From GCA-2690565 sp002457235 (lineage in GTDB: Bacteria; Verrucomicrobiota; Verrucomicrobiia; Opitutales; Coraliomargaritaceae): 64,000 nt of DNA. Location: positions 1 through 64,000 of the forward strand of contig JBJLEZ010000008.1 in NCBI GenBank assembly GCA_045565695.1. The letters are read 5' to 3'. Each line of letters starts with the position of its first letter. Within the stretch, counting starts at the first letter, position 1. The position numbers were made by a program, and so were the translations under genes. The notes below the pieces were generated by a model, which was not told the origin of the DNA, did not search any database, and saw nothing but the letters and a program-made list of their open reading frames with translations. Positions 18,909 through 28,669 of the stretch are shown here, piece by piece.

Positions 18909-19643
18909 ATGAATGTTTCAGCATTACCAGTCCATCAGTCAGTCTCGATTTTAAATCATAATAAACATGGTATTGTCGCACTAGAAAAGCCGGACGGTGT
19001 GTTGTCGCATCCAAATTCTAGAAATGAGAAAAAGCCAGCTTTATTGAATGCTCAATATGATTTTGATCGAGAGTACTATTTTTGGAAAGACGCACAAGGA
19101 AATGAACAGAAGGCGTGGCTTTTAAATAGATTAGACTCACCGACTTCAGGAGTGATCCTAATTGGATTGAATCAGATGATTAAGGATGCAGTGCGTCTAG
19201 CATTCGAAAATCAAACTACTAAAAAAATATATTATGCTATAGTCAAAGGATGCCCTCGGCTTGCTCTCGGAGAGTGGAATCAAAAGCTTAAGCAATCGAA
19301 TTATACTTCAAAGTATAACGCTTCTACAAAGCTCGCGCAAACCTTATATAAAGTTGTTTCAACATCCAATAAAGATCCGAAAATGAGCTGTTTGAGCTTA
19401 GAACCTATAACGGGTAGAACGCATCAATTAAGAATTCACTGTGGTGATAACCGACTGCCTATCATCGGTGACCAGACTTATGGTGATTTTAGATTTAATC
19501 GACAGATTAAGCAAAGCTTTGGAGTAAATCGCTTATGCTTACACTCACTTAGTACAACTGTCTCTTATCAGCTGAACGGAAGGCAGCATAAATTTCAGGC
19601 GCAATCCGAACTTCCTGAAATCTTTAAACAATTAATGGAATGA
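18909..19643 (+). CDS. RluA-type pseudouridine synthase (second copy)
   Basis: A 244-residue RNA pseudouridine synthase. The core has ALEKPDGVLSHP, the catalytic LNRLDSPTSG with Asp76, KIYYAIVKG, and the C-terminal EPITGRTHQLRIHCG ... PIIGDQTYGDF. It is diverged from the gene at 7960 and the two are not a recent duplication. An insertion after the first motif (YDFDREYYFWKDAQGNEQK) is not usual in RluA. Its start is 2 bp beyond the TonB-like stop, so translation is probably coupled. The target RNA is unknown. Confidence 0.9.
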   Translation: MNVSALPVHQSVSILNHNKHGIVALEKPDGVLSHPNSRNEKKPALLNAQYDFDREYYFWKDAQGNEQKAWLLNRLDSPTSGVILIGLNQMIKDAVRLAFENQTTKKIYYAIVKGCPRLALGEWNQKLKQSNYTSKYNASTKLAQTLYKVVSTSNKDPKMSCLSLEPITGRTHQLRIHCGDNRLPIIGDQTYGDFRFNRQIKQSFGVNRLCLHSLSTTVSYQLNGRQHKFQAQSELPEIFKQLME

Positions 19644-19724
19644 TCCTATCTGATTGGGTAAAAAAAGTTCTTTTTGCCGTTAAAATGCGTTGCTTCAAAC
19701 GCTTGTGAGCTTTTATTTAATTTT

Positions 19725-20216
19725 GTGTCTGTTAAGCGATATATATTACTCGACGGTTATAATATTATTTATGCATCGGATGCCTTAAAGCATCTAATGC
19801 CAAACAATAAATCAAGGGCTAGAGAAACATTGGCTGAGATGGTTCAGTCTATTCATTCTGTGGAAGATGTTCACATTATTATAGTATTTGATAGTAGTAA
19901 AAAGGTTATAGAGGTAGAATATCCTTTTCGTGATAAAACATTTGAATTTGTTTTTGCTCCGAAGTCGCTGACAGCTGATGGAGTTATTGAAAGAATTTTA
20001 GTAAGGATTAAAAATAAGGAACAGGTCAGCGTAGTGAGTAATGATAATTTAGTTCGAGAGGCAACACGCTCTAACGGGGCAGCTGCCTTGCGACCACAGG
20101 ATTTATTTGATTGGATTAAGTCATCTAATAAACGGCTTGGTGAGATCAGGAATATTCATTCTAGTACAGACTCTAAACCTCTTGAGAACCGAATAAATAT
20201 TGACCTTGATTCATAA
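19725..20216 (+). CDS. YacP-like NYN domain ribonuclease
   Basis: About 163 residues with the NYN (PIN-like) fold of the YacP/Rae1 family, RNases that in Bacillus cleave mRNA in the ribosome. The acidic pocket is seen in YILLDGYNIIY, IVFDSS and SLTADGVIERI, with VVSNDNLVREATRSNGA and the LRPQDLFDWI region following. An in-frame TTG at 19674 would add 17 residues without homology; the GTG at 19725 (VSVKRYILLDGYN) places the domain right at the start and is preferred. It closes the maf to NYN gene run, converging on purL. Confidence 0.75.
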   Translation: MSVKRYILLDGYNIIYASDALKHLMPNNKSRARETLAEMVQSIHSVEDVHIIIVFDSSKKVIEVEYPFRDKTFEFVFAPKSLTADGVIERILVRIKNKEQVSVVSNDNLVREATRSNGAAALRPQDLFDWIKSSNKRLGEIRNIHSSTDSKPLENRINIDLDS

Positions 20217-20303
20217 TTTTCGCTATACTTAAAAGCGTGAATGATCGGCAAGTCTTTGAGATTCAAGCCTTATATGGTTTATTGATAAAGCAGTATTCTC
20301 GAA

Positions 20304-23300
20304 TTACTGAAATACCGAACGAGCATTCTCAAAGAGGCGCATCCAAGGGCCATTCTCGCCGCTAAAGTAATTGTAGCCATAACTCAATTGTACAGAACGA
20401 AAGCATCGTTCTGGATGGGGCATCATAATTGTCACACGTCCATCAGGTGTGGTGAAGCAAGTGTTACCCTGTTCGGATCCATTCGGATTGATTGGGTAGA
20501 TTTCGCTTGGTTGTGCCTTACAGTCAATATAACGCATACCCACTAAATTATCTTTTGAGCATTGTTCCAAATTTCCAGTTTTTGAGAAGTCAGTCCGACC
20601 TTCACCATGAGCTACAGGTATGGGTAATAAACTATCCTCCATGCCTTGTAAGAAGATACTAGGTGATTTAAGGACAGAGATATTGGAAAGACGTGCTTCA
20701 AATTGTTCCGATTTATTACGAACAAAGTAAGGCCAAGGATCCGCACCTGGTATTATGGATTTTAACTGAGAAAGCATTTGGCAACCATTGCAAACGCCTA
20801 AGGCAATAGTATTTGAATCAGCAAAGAATCGTTCAAATTGTTCTTTGATTGAAGCATTATAAAGAATGCATTTTGCCCATCCGCTACCTGCCCCAAGAAC
20901 ATCTCCGTAAGAGAAGCCACCGCAAGCAACTAAAGCTTGAAAGTCATTCAACTGAAAACGGCCTTCGAGTAAATCAGTCATGTGCACATCCACAGATTTA
21001 AACCCAGCTTTATGAAATGCATAAGCCATTTCATTTTGGCCATTAATTCCTTGTTCTCGGAAAACTGCTATTTTGGGTTGGGTATTTTTTGAAATATTTG
21101 GAATTTGATTCGGATCAAATGTCGGTTGGATAATTATACCCGTATCCGTTTCATCCAAAAGCAAATCATAGGCTTCTTTGGCACAATCGGAATTATCTCT
21201 TAAGCTCTGCATTGTGAAGCTAAGTTCGCTCCATGCACGATTTAATTCAGTTATTGTATTTTCATAGATTATTTCTGATTGATGTGTGATTCGTCCATTT
21301 TTATTGGTTGTGGTTTTCCCTACAGAGTGGCAGATGCCACTTAGTCCGAATGATTCAATAATGGACTTGATTTCAGAAAGTCTATCAGACTCAATCTCAA
21401 GGACTGCACCTAGCTCTTCATTAAAAAGAGTTTCATGAATGGATAAATCAGAGGCATCGTCTTCGAGTAAAGCATCTAATTTTAAGTCGTAGCCTTTACG
21501 ACCCGCAATAGCCATTTCTGTAACAGTGATATAAAGCCCGCCATCCGAACGATCATGGTATGATAGAATTAAATCCTTAGCAATGAGTGATTGGATACAG
21601 GCAAAGAATTGCTTAAATAATTCGGGGTTGTCTAAATCGGGGGGCGTATCGCCTACTTGATTAAAGCATTGTGCTAGAGAACTCGCTCCCATGCGATTTT
21701 TGCCTTCCCCTAGATCAAATAACAAAAGTGTACTATGCGCTTGTTTGAAATCTGGAGTTAATGTCTTTCGTACATCTTCGACGGTTGAAAAGCCAGTGAT
21801 CAGTAAACTCAATGGAGAAACTTGCTTAATCGTTTCGTTCTTTGCGTTGTTCCAAGTGGTTCGCATAGACATAGAGTCTTTCCCCACAGGGATACAAATT
21901 CCGAGAGCAGGGCAAAGCTCCATTCCTACAGCGGTGACTGTATCATAAAGATTCGCATCTTCACCATCTTCACCAGCAGCTACCATCCAATTTGCCGAAA
22001 GCTTAATGGATTGTATTGATCCAATATGGCTAGCTGCCATGTTAGTTAAGCATTCTCCTATGGCCATACGTCCAGAGGCTGGTGCATCTAGTAGTGCGAT
22101 GGGAGTACGTTCACCCATAGCCATGGCCTCACCAGTATAGGATGCCATAGTAGTAGCCGTGACTGCCACATCAGCAAGAGGAGTTTGCCAAGGCCCAACC
22201 ATTTGATCACGGCTCACGGTTCCAGTAATGGTGCGATCAGCGATGGTGACCAGAAAGGATTTGTTGGCAATCGCTGGAAATCTTAGCAGGCGATTGATCG
22301 ACTCTTGTAAGCTGATTGTTGAATAATTTATTTCAGAGGTATCAGAAGTTTTGCGTTTGCAGTCTCGAGTCATCTTTGGCGTCTTTCCGAGCAAGATACT
22401 CATATCAATATCGATCGGATTATTCTCGAAGTGTGAGTCGACTAAAGTTAATTTATGGTCATCAGTCGCTTCTCCAACGATAGCAAAAGGGCATCGTTCT
22501 CTTTCGCAAATTTGAGAAAAAATGGCTTCATCCTCTGCCGAAATAGCAAGAACGTAACGTTCTTGTGCTTCATTACACCAAATCTCCATTGGGCTCATAG
22601 AGAAATCTTGATTGTGAATATTTCTCAAATGAAAGCGACCGCCAGTGGCTTCAACGAGTTCGGGCAAACCATTGGATAGGCCACCCGCTCCAATGTCGTG
22701 AATGGATAAAATTGGGTTTTGGGTACCTAATGCGATACAATGATCAATCACTTGTTGGCAACGGCGCTCCATTTCAGGGTTATCTCGTTGAACAGAATCA
22801 AAATCTAATTCTTCAGACTGCGAACCAGCTCCGATCGAAGATGCCGCACCACCGCCTAGTCCAATTTTCATCGCAGGACCTCCAATTTGTATAATCTTTG
22901 CTTTGGAAGGAATCGGTTTTTTGTGGACGTGTTCTTCTTTTAGATTGCCCATTCCGCCTGCCGCCATGATGGGTTTATGATAACCTCTATAGTTGCCAGA
23001 ATGTTCGATTTCAAATGTGCGAAAGAGACCAGTGAGTTGTGGGCGGCCGAATTCATTACCGAATGCAGCTCCTCCAATAGGCGCTTCAAGCATAATTTGC
23101 AAAGGAGAGGCAAGGCGCTTTGGGTGAGGCTCATCAAGCGTTTCCCAGCCTTGCTTTAGCGAATCAATTTTTAAATGAGAGACCATGAATGCAGAAAGTC
23201 CTGCTTTTGATCGACCACCAATACCGGTGGCTCCTTCGTCTCGAATTTCTCCGCCGACTCCCGTAGCTGCTCCTGGGAATGGAGAAATTGCTGTTGGGTG

Positions 23301-24191
23301 ATTATGGGTTTCAACCTTACATAATAAATCTAAACGAGTATTTGTATTTTTGTATTGTTTTGAATCGTCTTGGGTGACTTCCCACCAGTCTCCAGATTTA
23401 CCGAGTAAAACACCCGAGTTGTCAGAATAGGCAACGCAAACCCCGTCAGGGTTTAGTTTATAGGTGTTGCGAATCATTTGAAAAAGCGATTGCTGGCTTG
23501 GCTTGCCATCTACTATCCAATCCGCATTGAAAATTTTATGCCTACAGTGTTCAGAGTTTACCTGAGAAAACATAACGAGTTCTACATCTGTAGGATTTCG
23601 TTGAATTGATGAATAAGCGTCGGCAAGATATTGAATCTCAGCTTGGCTCATCGCTAATCCCCATTCTATATTTGCTTTTTCTAGGGCCTGTATGCCGTTT
23701 TCTAGAAGGTTAATGGTTTTGAAACTAGTGGGTTCAGGTGCATCAAAGAAATCACTGAGATCGGTGTAGATGCCTTCAGTCATAGGGTCATGAAGAAGCT
23801 TTGCCTCGTCACCGAGTTCACTTACAAGCAGGCTAGTGTCCTCAGCATAATGAATGGTGTAATAAATACCTTTTTCGATGCGTTGAATGCCTTGGATGCC
23901 ACAGTTTTGAAATATATCGGTGGCTTTAGAGGACCATGGAGAACAGGTTGCTTTTCTCGGTGTGACAAAAAAGCCGTCCGATTGTTCAAAGAGTGTTTTA
24001 GCTGATAATAGTCTATAGCTTTGATTTAAGCTTGCTTCATTTAGAGGTTCATTCGTTTGTAAAATATAAACAAATTCGGCTTTTATGCGAATGTCTTCAA
24101 GGTCGCTTCGTGCTGTAGACAATGATTCTGTGAGTTGTTTGAGGCGAAATTCAGATAGAGCGGATGTTCCTTGTATTAAGACTGGATGCAT
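20304..24191 (-). CDS. purL: Phosphoribosylformylglycinamidine synthase, large single-chain form
   Basis: Fourth step of purine synthesis: converts FGAR to FGAM using ATP and glutamine. At 1295 residues this is the fused PurL-PurQ type known from Proteobacteria and eukaryotes, not the three-subunit PurSLQ. Order: N-terminal PurS-like domain, linker with FSQVNSEHCRHKIFN, the two AIRS-type halves (VETHNHPTAISPFPGAATGVGGEIRDEGATG split over motifs; MGLGGGAASS-like KIGLGGGAASS; PVGKDSMSM), then a C-terminal class I glutaminase from about residue 1035 with the nucleophile Cys in GVCNGCQ and His/Glu in MMPHPERCFR. It is preceded by the helicase gene on the same strand about 75 bp upstream. Confidence 0.97.
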   Translation of the reverse strand: MHPVLIQGTSALSEFRLKQLTESLSTARSDLEDIRIKAEFVYILQTNEPLNEASLNQSYRLLSAKTLFEQSDGFFVTPRKATCSPWSSKATDIFQNCGIQGIQRIEKGIYYTIHYAEDTSLLVSELGDEAKLLHDPMTEGIYTDLSDFFDAPEPTSFKTINLLENGIQALEKANIEWGLAMSQAEIQYLADAYSSIQRNPTDVELVMFSQVNSEHCRHKIFNADWIVDGKPSQQSLFQMIRNTYKLNPDGVCVAYSDNSGVLLGKSGDWWEVTQDDSKQYKNTNTRLDLLCKVETHNHPTAISPFPGAATGVGGEIRDEGATGIGGRSKAGLSAFMVSHLKIDSLKQGWETLDEPHPKRLASPLQIMLEAPIGGAAFGNEFGRPQLTGLFRTFEIEHSGNYRGYHKPIMAAGGMGNLKEEHVHKKPIPSKAKIIQIGGPAMKIGLGGGAASSIGAGSQSEELDFDSVQRDNPEMERRCQQVIDHCIALGTQNPILSIHDIGAGGLSNGLPELVEATGGRFHLRNIHNQDFSMSPMEIWCNEAQERYVLAISAEDEAIFSQICERERCPFAIVGEATDDHKLTLVDSHFENNPIDIDMSILLGKTPKMTRDCKRKTSDTSEINYSTISLQESINRLLRFPAIANKSFLVTIADRTITGTVSRDQMVGPWQTPLADVAVTATTMASYTGEAMAMGERTPIALLDAPASGRMAIGECLTNMAASHIGSIQSIKLSANWMVAAGEDGEDANLYDTVTAVGMELCPALGICIPVGKDSMSMRTTWNNAKNETIKQVSPLSLLITGFSTVEDVRKTLTPDFKQAHSTLLLFDLGEGKNRMGASSLAQCFNQVGDTPPDLDNPELFKQFFACIQSLIAKDLILSYHDRSDGGLYITVTEMAIAGRKGYDLKLDALLEDDASDLSIHETLFNEELGAVLEIESDRLSEIKSIIESFGLSGICHSVGKTTTNKNGRITHQSEIIYENTITELNRAWSELSFTMQSLRDNSDCAKEAYDLLLDETDTGIIIQPTFDPNQIPNISKNTQPKIAVFREQGINGQNEMAYAFHKAGFKSVDVHMTDLLEGRFQLNDFQALVACGGFSYGDVLGAGSGWAKCILYNASIKEQFERFFADSNTIALGVCNGCQMLSQLKSIIPGADPWPYFVRNKSEQFEARLSNISVLKSPSIFLQGMEDSLLPIPVAHGEGRTDFSKTGNLEQCSKDNLVGMRYIDCKAQPSEIYPINPNGSEQGNTCFTTPDGRVTIMMPHPERCFRSVQLSYGYNYFSGENGPWMRLFENARSVFQ

Positions 24192-24265
24192 ATTGTATGT
24201 TTTAGAGAATATTTTTTTCTAAGGAAATCTTTTTTCGATTAATCACTAAATTTTTATCAAAAAAA

Positions 24266-26254
24266 TTACCAACGGCGATTGGGTGCGATTTTCAATGTCT
24301 GATAAAGAGAAGTATCGATTTCTTGAACAAAACGACTTGGGTTCATTCGCATAAGATTATTACCTAGGCTGTTAAGCATTGGATAACATAAGTAAAGCTC
24401 CTCTTGAGCACGGGTTGCCGCGACATAGAATAAACGGCGAGCTTCTTCTAAATCTCCTTCGTCAATCGTTCGTTTCAAGGGGAAGAGCCCGTCAGCGAGA
24501 CCAATGATAAAGACAATCGGAAATTCAAGCCCTTTTGCTTGGTGTACTGTGGTAAGTCGTAAACAGTGCTTACTATCTTGTTCTGAACGGTTTGAAAGTT
24601 CTGAGGATAATAAGACTAATTGTGCGAGTAATTCTTCAAGAGTATCGAAGCGTGAGGCGAAGCCAATTAAACTCACAAGGTCTTCTTCTCGTTCGTGCCA
24701 ATTGGGATAAATTTCTCGGATAAAAGTGCTATACCAACCCTCTACAGCTAATGCTACAATGGCCTCGGGAGTTTGATCTTCTAGAGCTTGGGTTAACTCA
24801 ACTAGAGTTGCGGTCAACGATTCCCATTCTTCTTGTGCGAATTTCGGAACTTTTTTGAAAATGGCTTCAGATTTTAAAGCATTACAGAAATCAAGATTGT
24901 TTTTCTCGGCATGCACATGGCAAAGAGCATGTAGTTTTTCAGCGGTTTTTGGGCCAACTTTTGGCAATAAACAGGTAAACCTCTTAAAGGCTGACACATC
25001 GGCTGGATTGGAAGCAAATCGTATTTGTGAAACCAAATCTTTTATGTGAGCTTGCTCAAAAAAGCGAACTCCACTGGTGATTTGGTAATCAATGTTTTGC
25101 CGACTGAGTTCCATTTGAATATCCATCGATTGGTAGTGTGCTCGATAGAGTATGGCCATATCAGAATAGTTATAACCTTCTTCAAGCAAGCCATGAATTC
25201 TTTTTAACAGAAATTGTGCTTGATTGGGACCATCCATTAATGGAACAAAATAGGGTAGTTGTCCCGAAGGTTTAATCGCTTTTAACTCTTTAGAAAAATG
25301 CATTCCACTTGGTTGTGCATTCAATATGGAATTTGCAAAATTTAGAATCTCTGGAGTGCTTCGGTAATTGGTCTCAATCTTATGGACAACGGTGTCGGGA
25401 TGTCTTTCGGAAAAGCCCATGATATTTTCGTGATTTGCCCCGCGCCAAGTGTATATACATTGTGCGTCATCGCCTACGGCCATGACTTGGTGATTAATTC
25501 CAATAGCATCGACAATATCGGATTGAAGGCGATTGGTATCTTGGAATTCATCCACTAATATGTGTTTAAAGCGATTTTGATAAATAGAAGCGATATCTGG
25601 ATTCTCGCGAAAAAGTTTTAATAAAAGTTCAAGTAAATCATCGTAATCAGTGACTTGTTGTTTCAACTTGGATTCTTTGTAGTCTTCGTAAAATTCGGCG
25701 ATTTTTGAACCAATACCTGTTATGAGAGGGTAGCGATCTTCTGCGACAGAGGCAACTTCGGTTTGAGTGTTTCTCGCATAACTAATCATATTAGAAATGA
25801 CTTTTGCCTTGGGATTGTCTTTAGTTTTAATGAATTTTGGATCAACGGATTGAATTGAATTTTTTAAAAGATCCTCGGCTTCACTTTCATCAATAATGTT
25901 GTAGTGTCTTTTTAAACCAATGGCTTCTCCATGTAAACGAAGGATTCTTTGCCCGATACTATGAAAAGTACCCCCCCAGAGCTTGTGCTTGGGTATATTG
26001 GTAAGATCTTCAACTCGCTCTAGCATTTCTTTGGCTGCTTTATTCGTGAATGTCAGTAGCAATATTTCATGAGGTTGGACGCCTGAGTGAAGTAAATATG
26101 CAACTCGATAGGTTAAAGTGCGTGTTTTCCCTGATCCCGCACCGGCTAGCACCAATGATGGACCGTCTTGAGCAGTCACCGCTTGGTATTGTTCTTCGTT
26201 TAAAGCACCTTTAAAATCGATTGGAAAAAATTCGGGATCCATAGTAAATTTCAA
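24266..26254 (-). CDS. UvrD/PcrA/Rep-type superfamily 1 DNA helicase
   Basis: A 3'-5' ATP-dependent DNA helicase of 662 residues. The Q-motif and Walker A (LNEEQYQAVTA, AGAGSGKTRTLTYR), motif Ia (LLTFTNKAAKEM), Walker B (ILVDEFQDTN), motif III (VGDDAQCIYTWRGA), motif IV (NYRST), motif V (TVHQAKGLEFPIVF) and motif VI (VAATRAQEELYL) are all present. It ends shortly after motif VI, without the C-terminal Tudor-like extension of PcrA/UvrD. It could serve repair or replication restart. It starts divergently from menF with 30 bp between start codons. Confidence 0.93.
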   Translation of the reverse strand: MKFTMDPEFFPIDFKGALNEEQYQAVTAQDGPSLVLAGAGSGKTRTLTYRVAYLLHSGVQPHEILLLTFTNKAAKEMLERVEDLTNIPKHKLWGGTFHSIGQRILRLHGEAIGLKRHYNIIDESEAEDLLKNSIQSVDPKFIKTKDNPKAKVISNMISYARNTQTEVASVAEDRYPLITGIGSKIAEFYEDYKESKLKQQVTDYDDLLELLLKLFRENPDIASIYQNRFKHILVDEFQDTNRLQSDIVDAIGINHQVMAVGDDAQCIYTWRGANHENIMGFSERHPDTVVHKIETNYRSTPEILNFANSILNAQPSGMHFSKELKAIKPSGQLPYFVPLMDGPNQAQFLLKRIHGLLEEGYNYSDMAILYRAHYQSMDIQMELSRQNIDYQITSGVRFFEQAHIKDLVSQIRFASNPADVSAFKRFTCLLPKVGPKTAEKLHALCHVHAEKNNLDFCNALKSEAIFKKVPKFAQEEWESLTATLVELTQALEDQTPEAIVALAVEGWYSTFIREIYPNWHEREEDLVSLIGFASRFDTLEELLAQLVLLSSELSNRSEQDSKHCLRLTTVHQAKGLEFPIVFIIGLADGLFPLKRTIDEGDLEEARRLFYVAATRAQEELYLCYPMLNSLGNNLMRMNPSRFVQEIDTSLYQTLKIAPNRRW

Positions 26255-26284
26255 TATGTTTCGTCTTATCGGCTATAAATATCT

Positions 26285-27766
26285 TTGAAAAAGTCACTTG
26301 CGATAATTAGAGAGTCGATTTGTTTTATTTTAGTGCAAGATCAATCTGTAAATATTGCTCATTTTATTGATGAGCTAGCTTTAAAAGCTTTTTTATCTAA
26401 ATGCATAGAGAAAGCCAAGAACTCAATGTGCCCTCAATTGGCTAGTATTTCTTTACCTTTGTCTTATTTAGCACCTTTGGGCGTGCTTCATTCGATCGAC
26501 TTAAAGGATCAGTTGCATTTCTATCTAGAACGCCCTGTAGATGATTCTTCCATTCTTGCTTATGGAAGTGTCGCTTCTGCCACTTTTTCTGGGCAAGATC
26601 GTTTTCAGTCTGTAAAAAGTTTTGCTGACTCGTGCTTGAAAAAGATTAGTCGCTATCCCAATGATTCGGAGTATGAATTTTATGGACCACATTTTTTTAA
26701 TGCCTTTGCTTTTGAGGATAATTTGAGTGAAGACGAGGGCTTTGCACCGGCAACGACTTTCTTACCTAAGTGGCATGTGTTTAGTGATTCGGGAAAATAT
26801 GGATTAGTGCTTAATATTGAAGTAGATGAAGACTCTGATACAGATACCTTATTTGATAGAATTGAAAATGAGTACATAAATTTCTTGTTTTTTAATTACG
26901 AAGAGGGCAAGCAGAACATTGCCGATTTCAACGAACAAAAAGAAGCTAAAATCTCTGGGGAGGTATGCAGCGAATCGTCATTTGAAGAAGCAGTTACAGG
27001 TGCTTTGTCTGAAATAAATAATCAGAATTACCAAAAAATTGTCTTAGCTCAAAAATTAGTTTTAAAAAATGATTCTTCAGTTAAAGGTATCCAGTACCTA
27101 GATCGGTTAAGGGAGCGATTCAGTGCATGCTATATATTTTCATTTAGTGATGGAAGCGAACGCTCCTTTATCGGTGCATCTCCTGAAATGTTACTTCAAG
27201 TGAAAAACAGTATTTTGATGACAGAGGCAATTGCGGGTTCATCTTCTAGAGGAAGGAAAGCAATTGAGGATGCACGACTTGGTTCTGGTTTGTTGGCGAG
27301 TGATAAAAATTTACGAGAACATAATTTAGTCAAAGAATCAATTTTGAGACGATTGAATCTTTTAGGCATCAATGGGATCGCAGACGAAAACCCTAGGCTT
27401 TTGGCTTTGGCGAATGTTCAGCATTTACAGACGAAAATTTCTGCTTTTATGGATGAAAACGTGCATTTTCTTGATGTCGCTTCTGAATTGCATCCAACAC
27501 CCGCGGTGGGTGGGCAACCAAGAGAAAAAGCAGTACCAAGAATTAATCAATTGGAAGGCTTTGAAAGAGGTTTATATTCAGGATTAATTGGCTGGTTTAA
27601 CGGACAAAATGAAGGAAAGATGATTGTCGGAATACGATCTGCCCAATTTGATAATAAGACAATTAAGATATACGCTGGTGCAGGGATTGTATCCGGTTCC
27701 CAAGTCGATATAGAAAAAGAGGAGATCCTTTTAAAACAGTCAGCAATGCTCAGCTTATTAGAGTGA
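26285..27766 (+). CDS. menF: Isochorismate synthase (MenF/EntC type)
   Basis: Chorismate-binding enzyme of 493 residues that probably makes isochorismate for menaquinone. The C-terminal catalytic domain has KIVLAQKL, FIGASPEMLL, the AIAGSSSRG motif, SDKNLREHNLVKESI, LHPTPAVGGQPRE, FERGLYSGLIGW and AGAGIVSGS. The LHPTPAVGG form is characteristic of isochorismate synthases. Absence of a glutaminase neighbour argues against an anthranilate synthase. The only start near the divergent helicase is TTG at 26285; the N-terminal region is poorly conserved in the family so the exact start is unsure. No other men genes are in the window. Confidence 0.88.
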   Translation: MKKSLAIIRESICFILVQDQSVNIAHFIDELALKAFLSKCIEKAKNSMCPQLASISLPLSYLAPLGVLHSIDLKDQLHFYLERPVDDSSILAYGSVASATFSGQDRFQSVKSFADSCLKKISRYPNDSEYEFYGPHFFNAFAFEDNLSEDEGFAPATTFLPKWHVFSDSGKYGLVLNIEVDEDSDTDTLFDRIENEYINFLFFNYEEGKQNIADFNEQKEAKISGEVCSESSFEEAVTGALSEINNQNYQKIVLAQKLVLKNDSSVKGIQYLDRLRERFSACYIFSFSDGSERSFIGASPEMLLQVKNSILMTEAIAGSSSRGRKAIEDARLGSGLLASDKNLREHNLVKESILRRLNLLGINGIADENPRLLALANVQHLQTKISAFMDENVHFLDVASELHPTPAVGGQPREKAVPRINQLEGFERGLYSGLIGWFNGQNEGKMIVGIRSAQFDNKTIKIYAGAGIVSGSQVDIEKEEILLKQSAMLSLLE

Positions 27767-27776
27767 TCATAAAAAC

Positions 27777-28589
27777 CTAAAAAGAAATTGCCTTAAAGAA
27801 AAAGTCACTGATTCCCAAGTTAAATTGTATATCAGAAATTTCAATGTCTACAATATGGTCTCCACTCAGTTGAGTTGAGATTTTTTTAGGAAACATCATA
27901 CCGTTTATTGATTCATAATTTGCTAAATGAATCGTATAGCTTCTGTAGGCAGAATGATCTCGTTCGTTAAATTCTACTAAGATTTTTTTTGTTAAATTAT
28001 TTCGTATGGGAACGAAGTAGGTCATTTTGATGTCATTTTTTAATATGATTTTAACGGGTTGTATTACTTGGCCGTCTTCCATGAAAGGGATGCCCAGAGA
28101 AATTTCTTTTTTTGGGTCTTTAGGGTTAAGCAGAAGTGAGTCAAATATTTGCTCATAATGAATCCATAAGTTTTCAGAAGCATAAATATCTAAGGGTTGC
28201 CATTGTATTGTGGGATCTGAATTCGTTGTTCGTCCGCTTTTTAGGCTAGCACCATCATAAATGATAATTTGTTCCGAATCATTGTTCTTTTTTATGTATG
28301 ACTTATATTTATTCGGTCTTTTTTTAATAATTTTAATGTTACCTATTCCTCCCCCATTCACCGTATAGGCACCCATTAACTGCATGCTTTTAACAGTTTT
28401 AATATATTCATCGTCTGAATAGTTCTTCTGATAATATTTATCTAAAAAAAGCTTCAATTTAGGATCGAGATCACGAGTATCCATTAAAGAAATCTCAGCG
28501 GGATTATCATTAATTAATTGTTCATTGACACTCTCCGAAAACAATAAACTGCTCACAAATAGCGTAAAAATAAAATAACAGATTTTCAT
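27777..28589 (-). CDS. Exported protein with LolA-like fold, function unknown
   Basis: About 270 residues. The ATG at 28589 begins a clear signal peptide (MKICYFIFTLFVSSLLFSES); an in-frame start at 28643 would put 18 polar residues before it and is less likely. The mature part is rich in beta strands: VNGGGIGNIKIIKKRPNKYKSYI, IIIYDGASLKSG, then NGMMFPKKISTQLSGDHIVDIEISDIQFN. This strand pattern resembles LolA/LppX-type lipoprotein-binding folds or related Verrucomicrobiota outer-membrane-associated proteins; the resemblance is structural pattern only. Its codons are richer in A/T than its neighbours. It follows an exported hydrolase on the same strand, and its 3' end is 10 bp from the convergent menF stop. 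Confidence 0.65.
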   Translation of the reverse strand: MKICYFIFTLFVSSLLFSESVNEQLINDNPAEISLMDTRDLDPKLKLFLDKYYQKNYSDDEYIKTVKSMQLMGAYTVNGGGIGNIKIIKKRPNKYKSYIKKNNDSEQIIIYDGASLKSGRTTNSDPTIQWQPLDIYASENLWIHYEQIFDSLLLNPKDPKKEISLGIPFMEDGQVIQPVKIILKNDIKMTYFVPIRNNLTKKILVEFNERDHSAYRSYTIHLANYESINGMMFPKKISTQLSGDHIVDIEISDIQFNLGISDFFFKAISF

Positions 28590-28669
28590 TATTTTTATAA
28601 GAATATTAGATGAATATTTATACTCTATAGAATACTTATTCAAATATATATGTTTGAGTAAATCTTTTA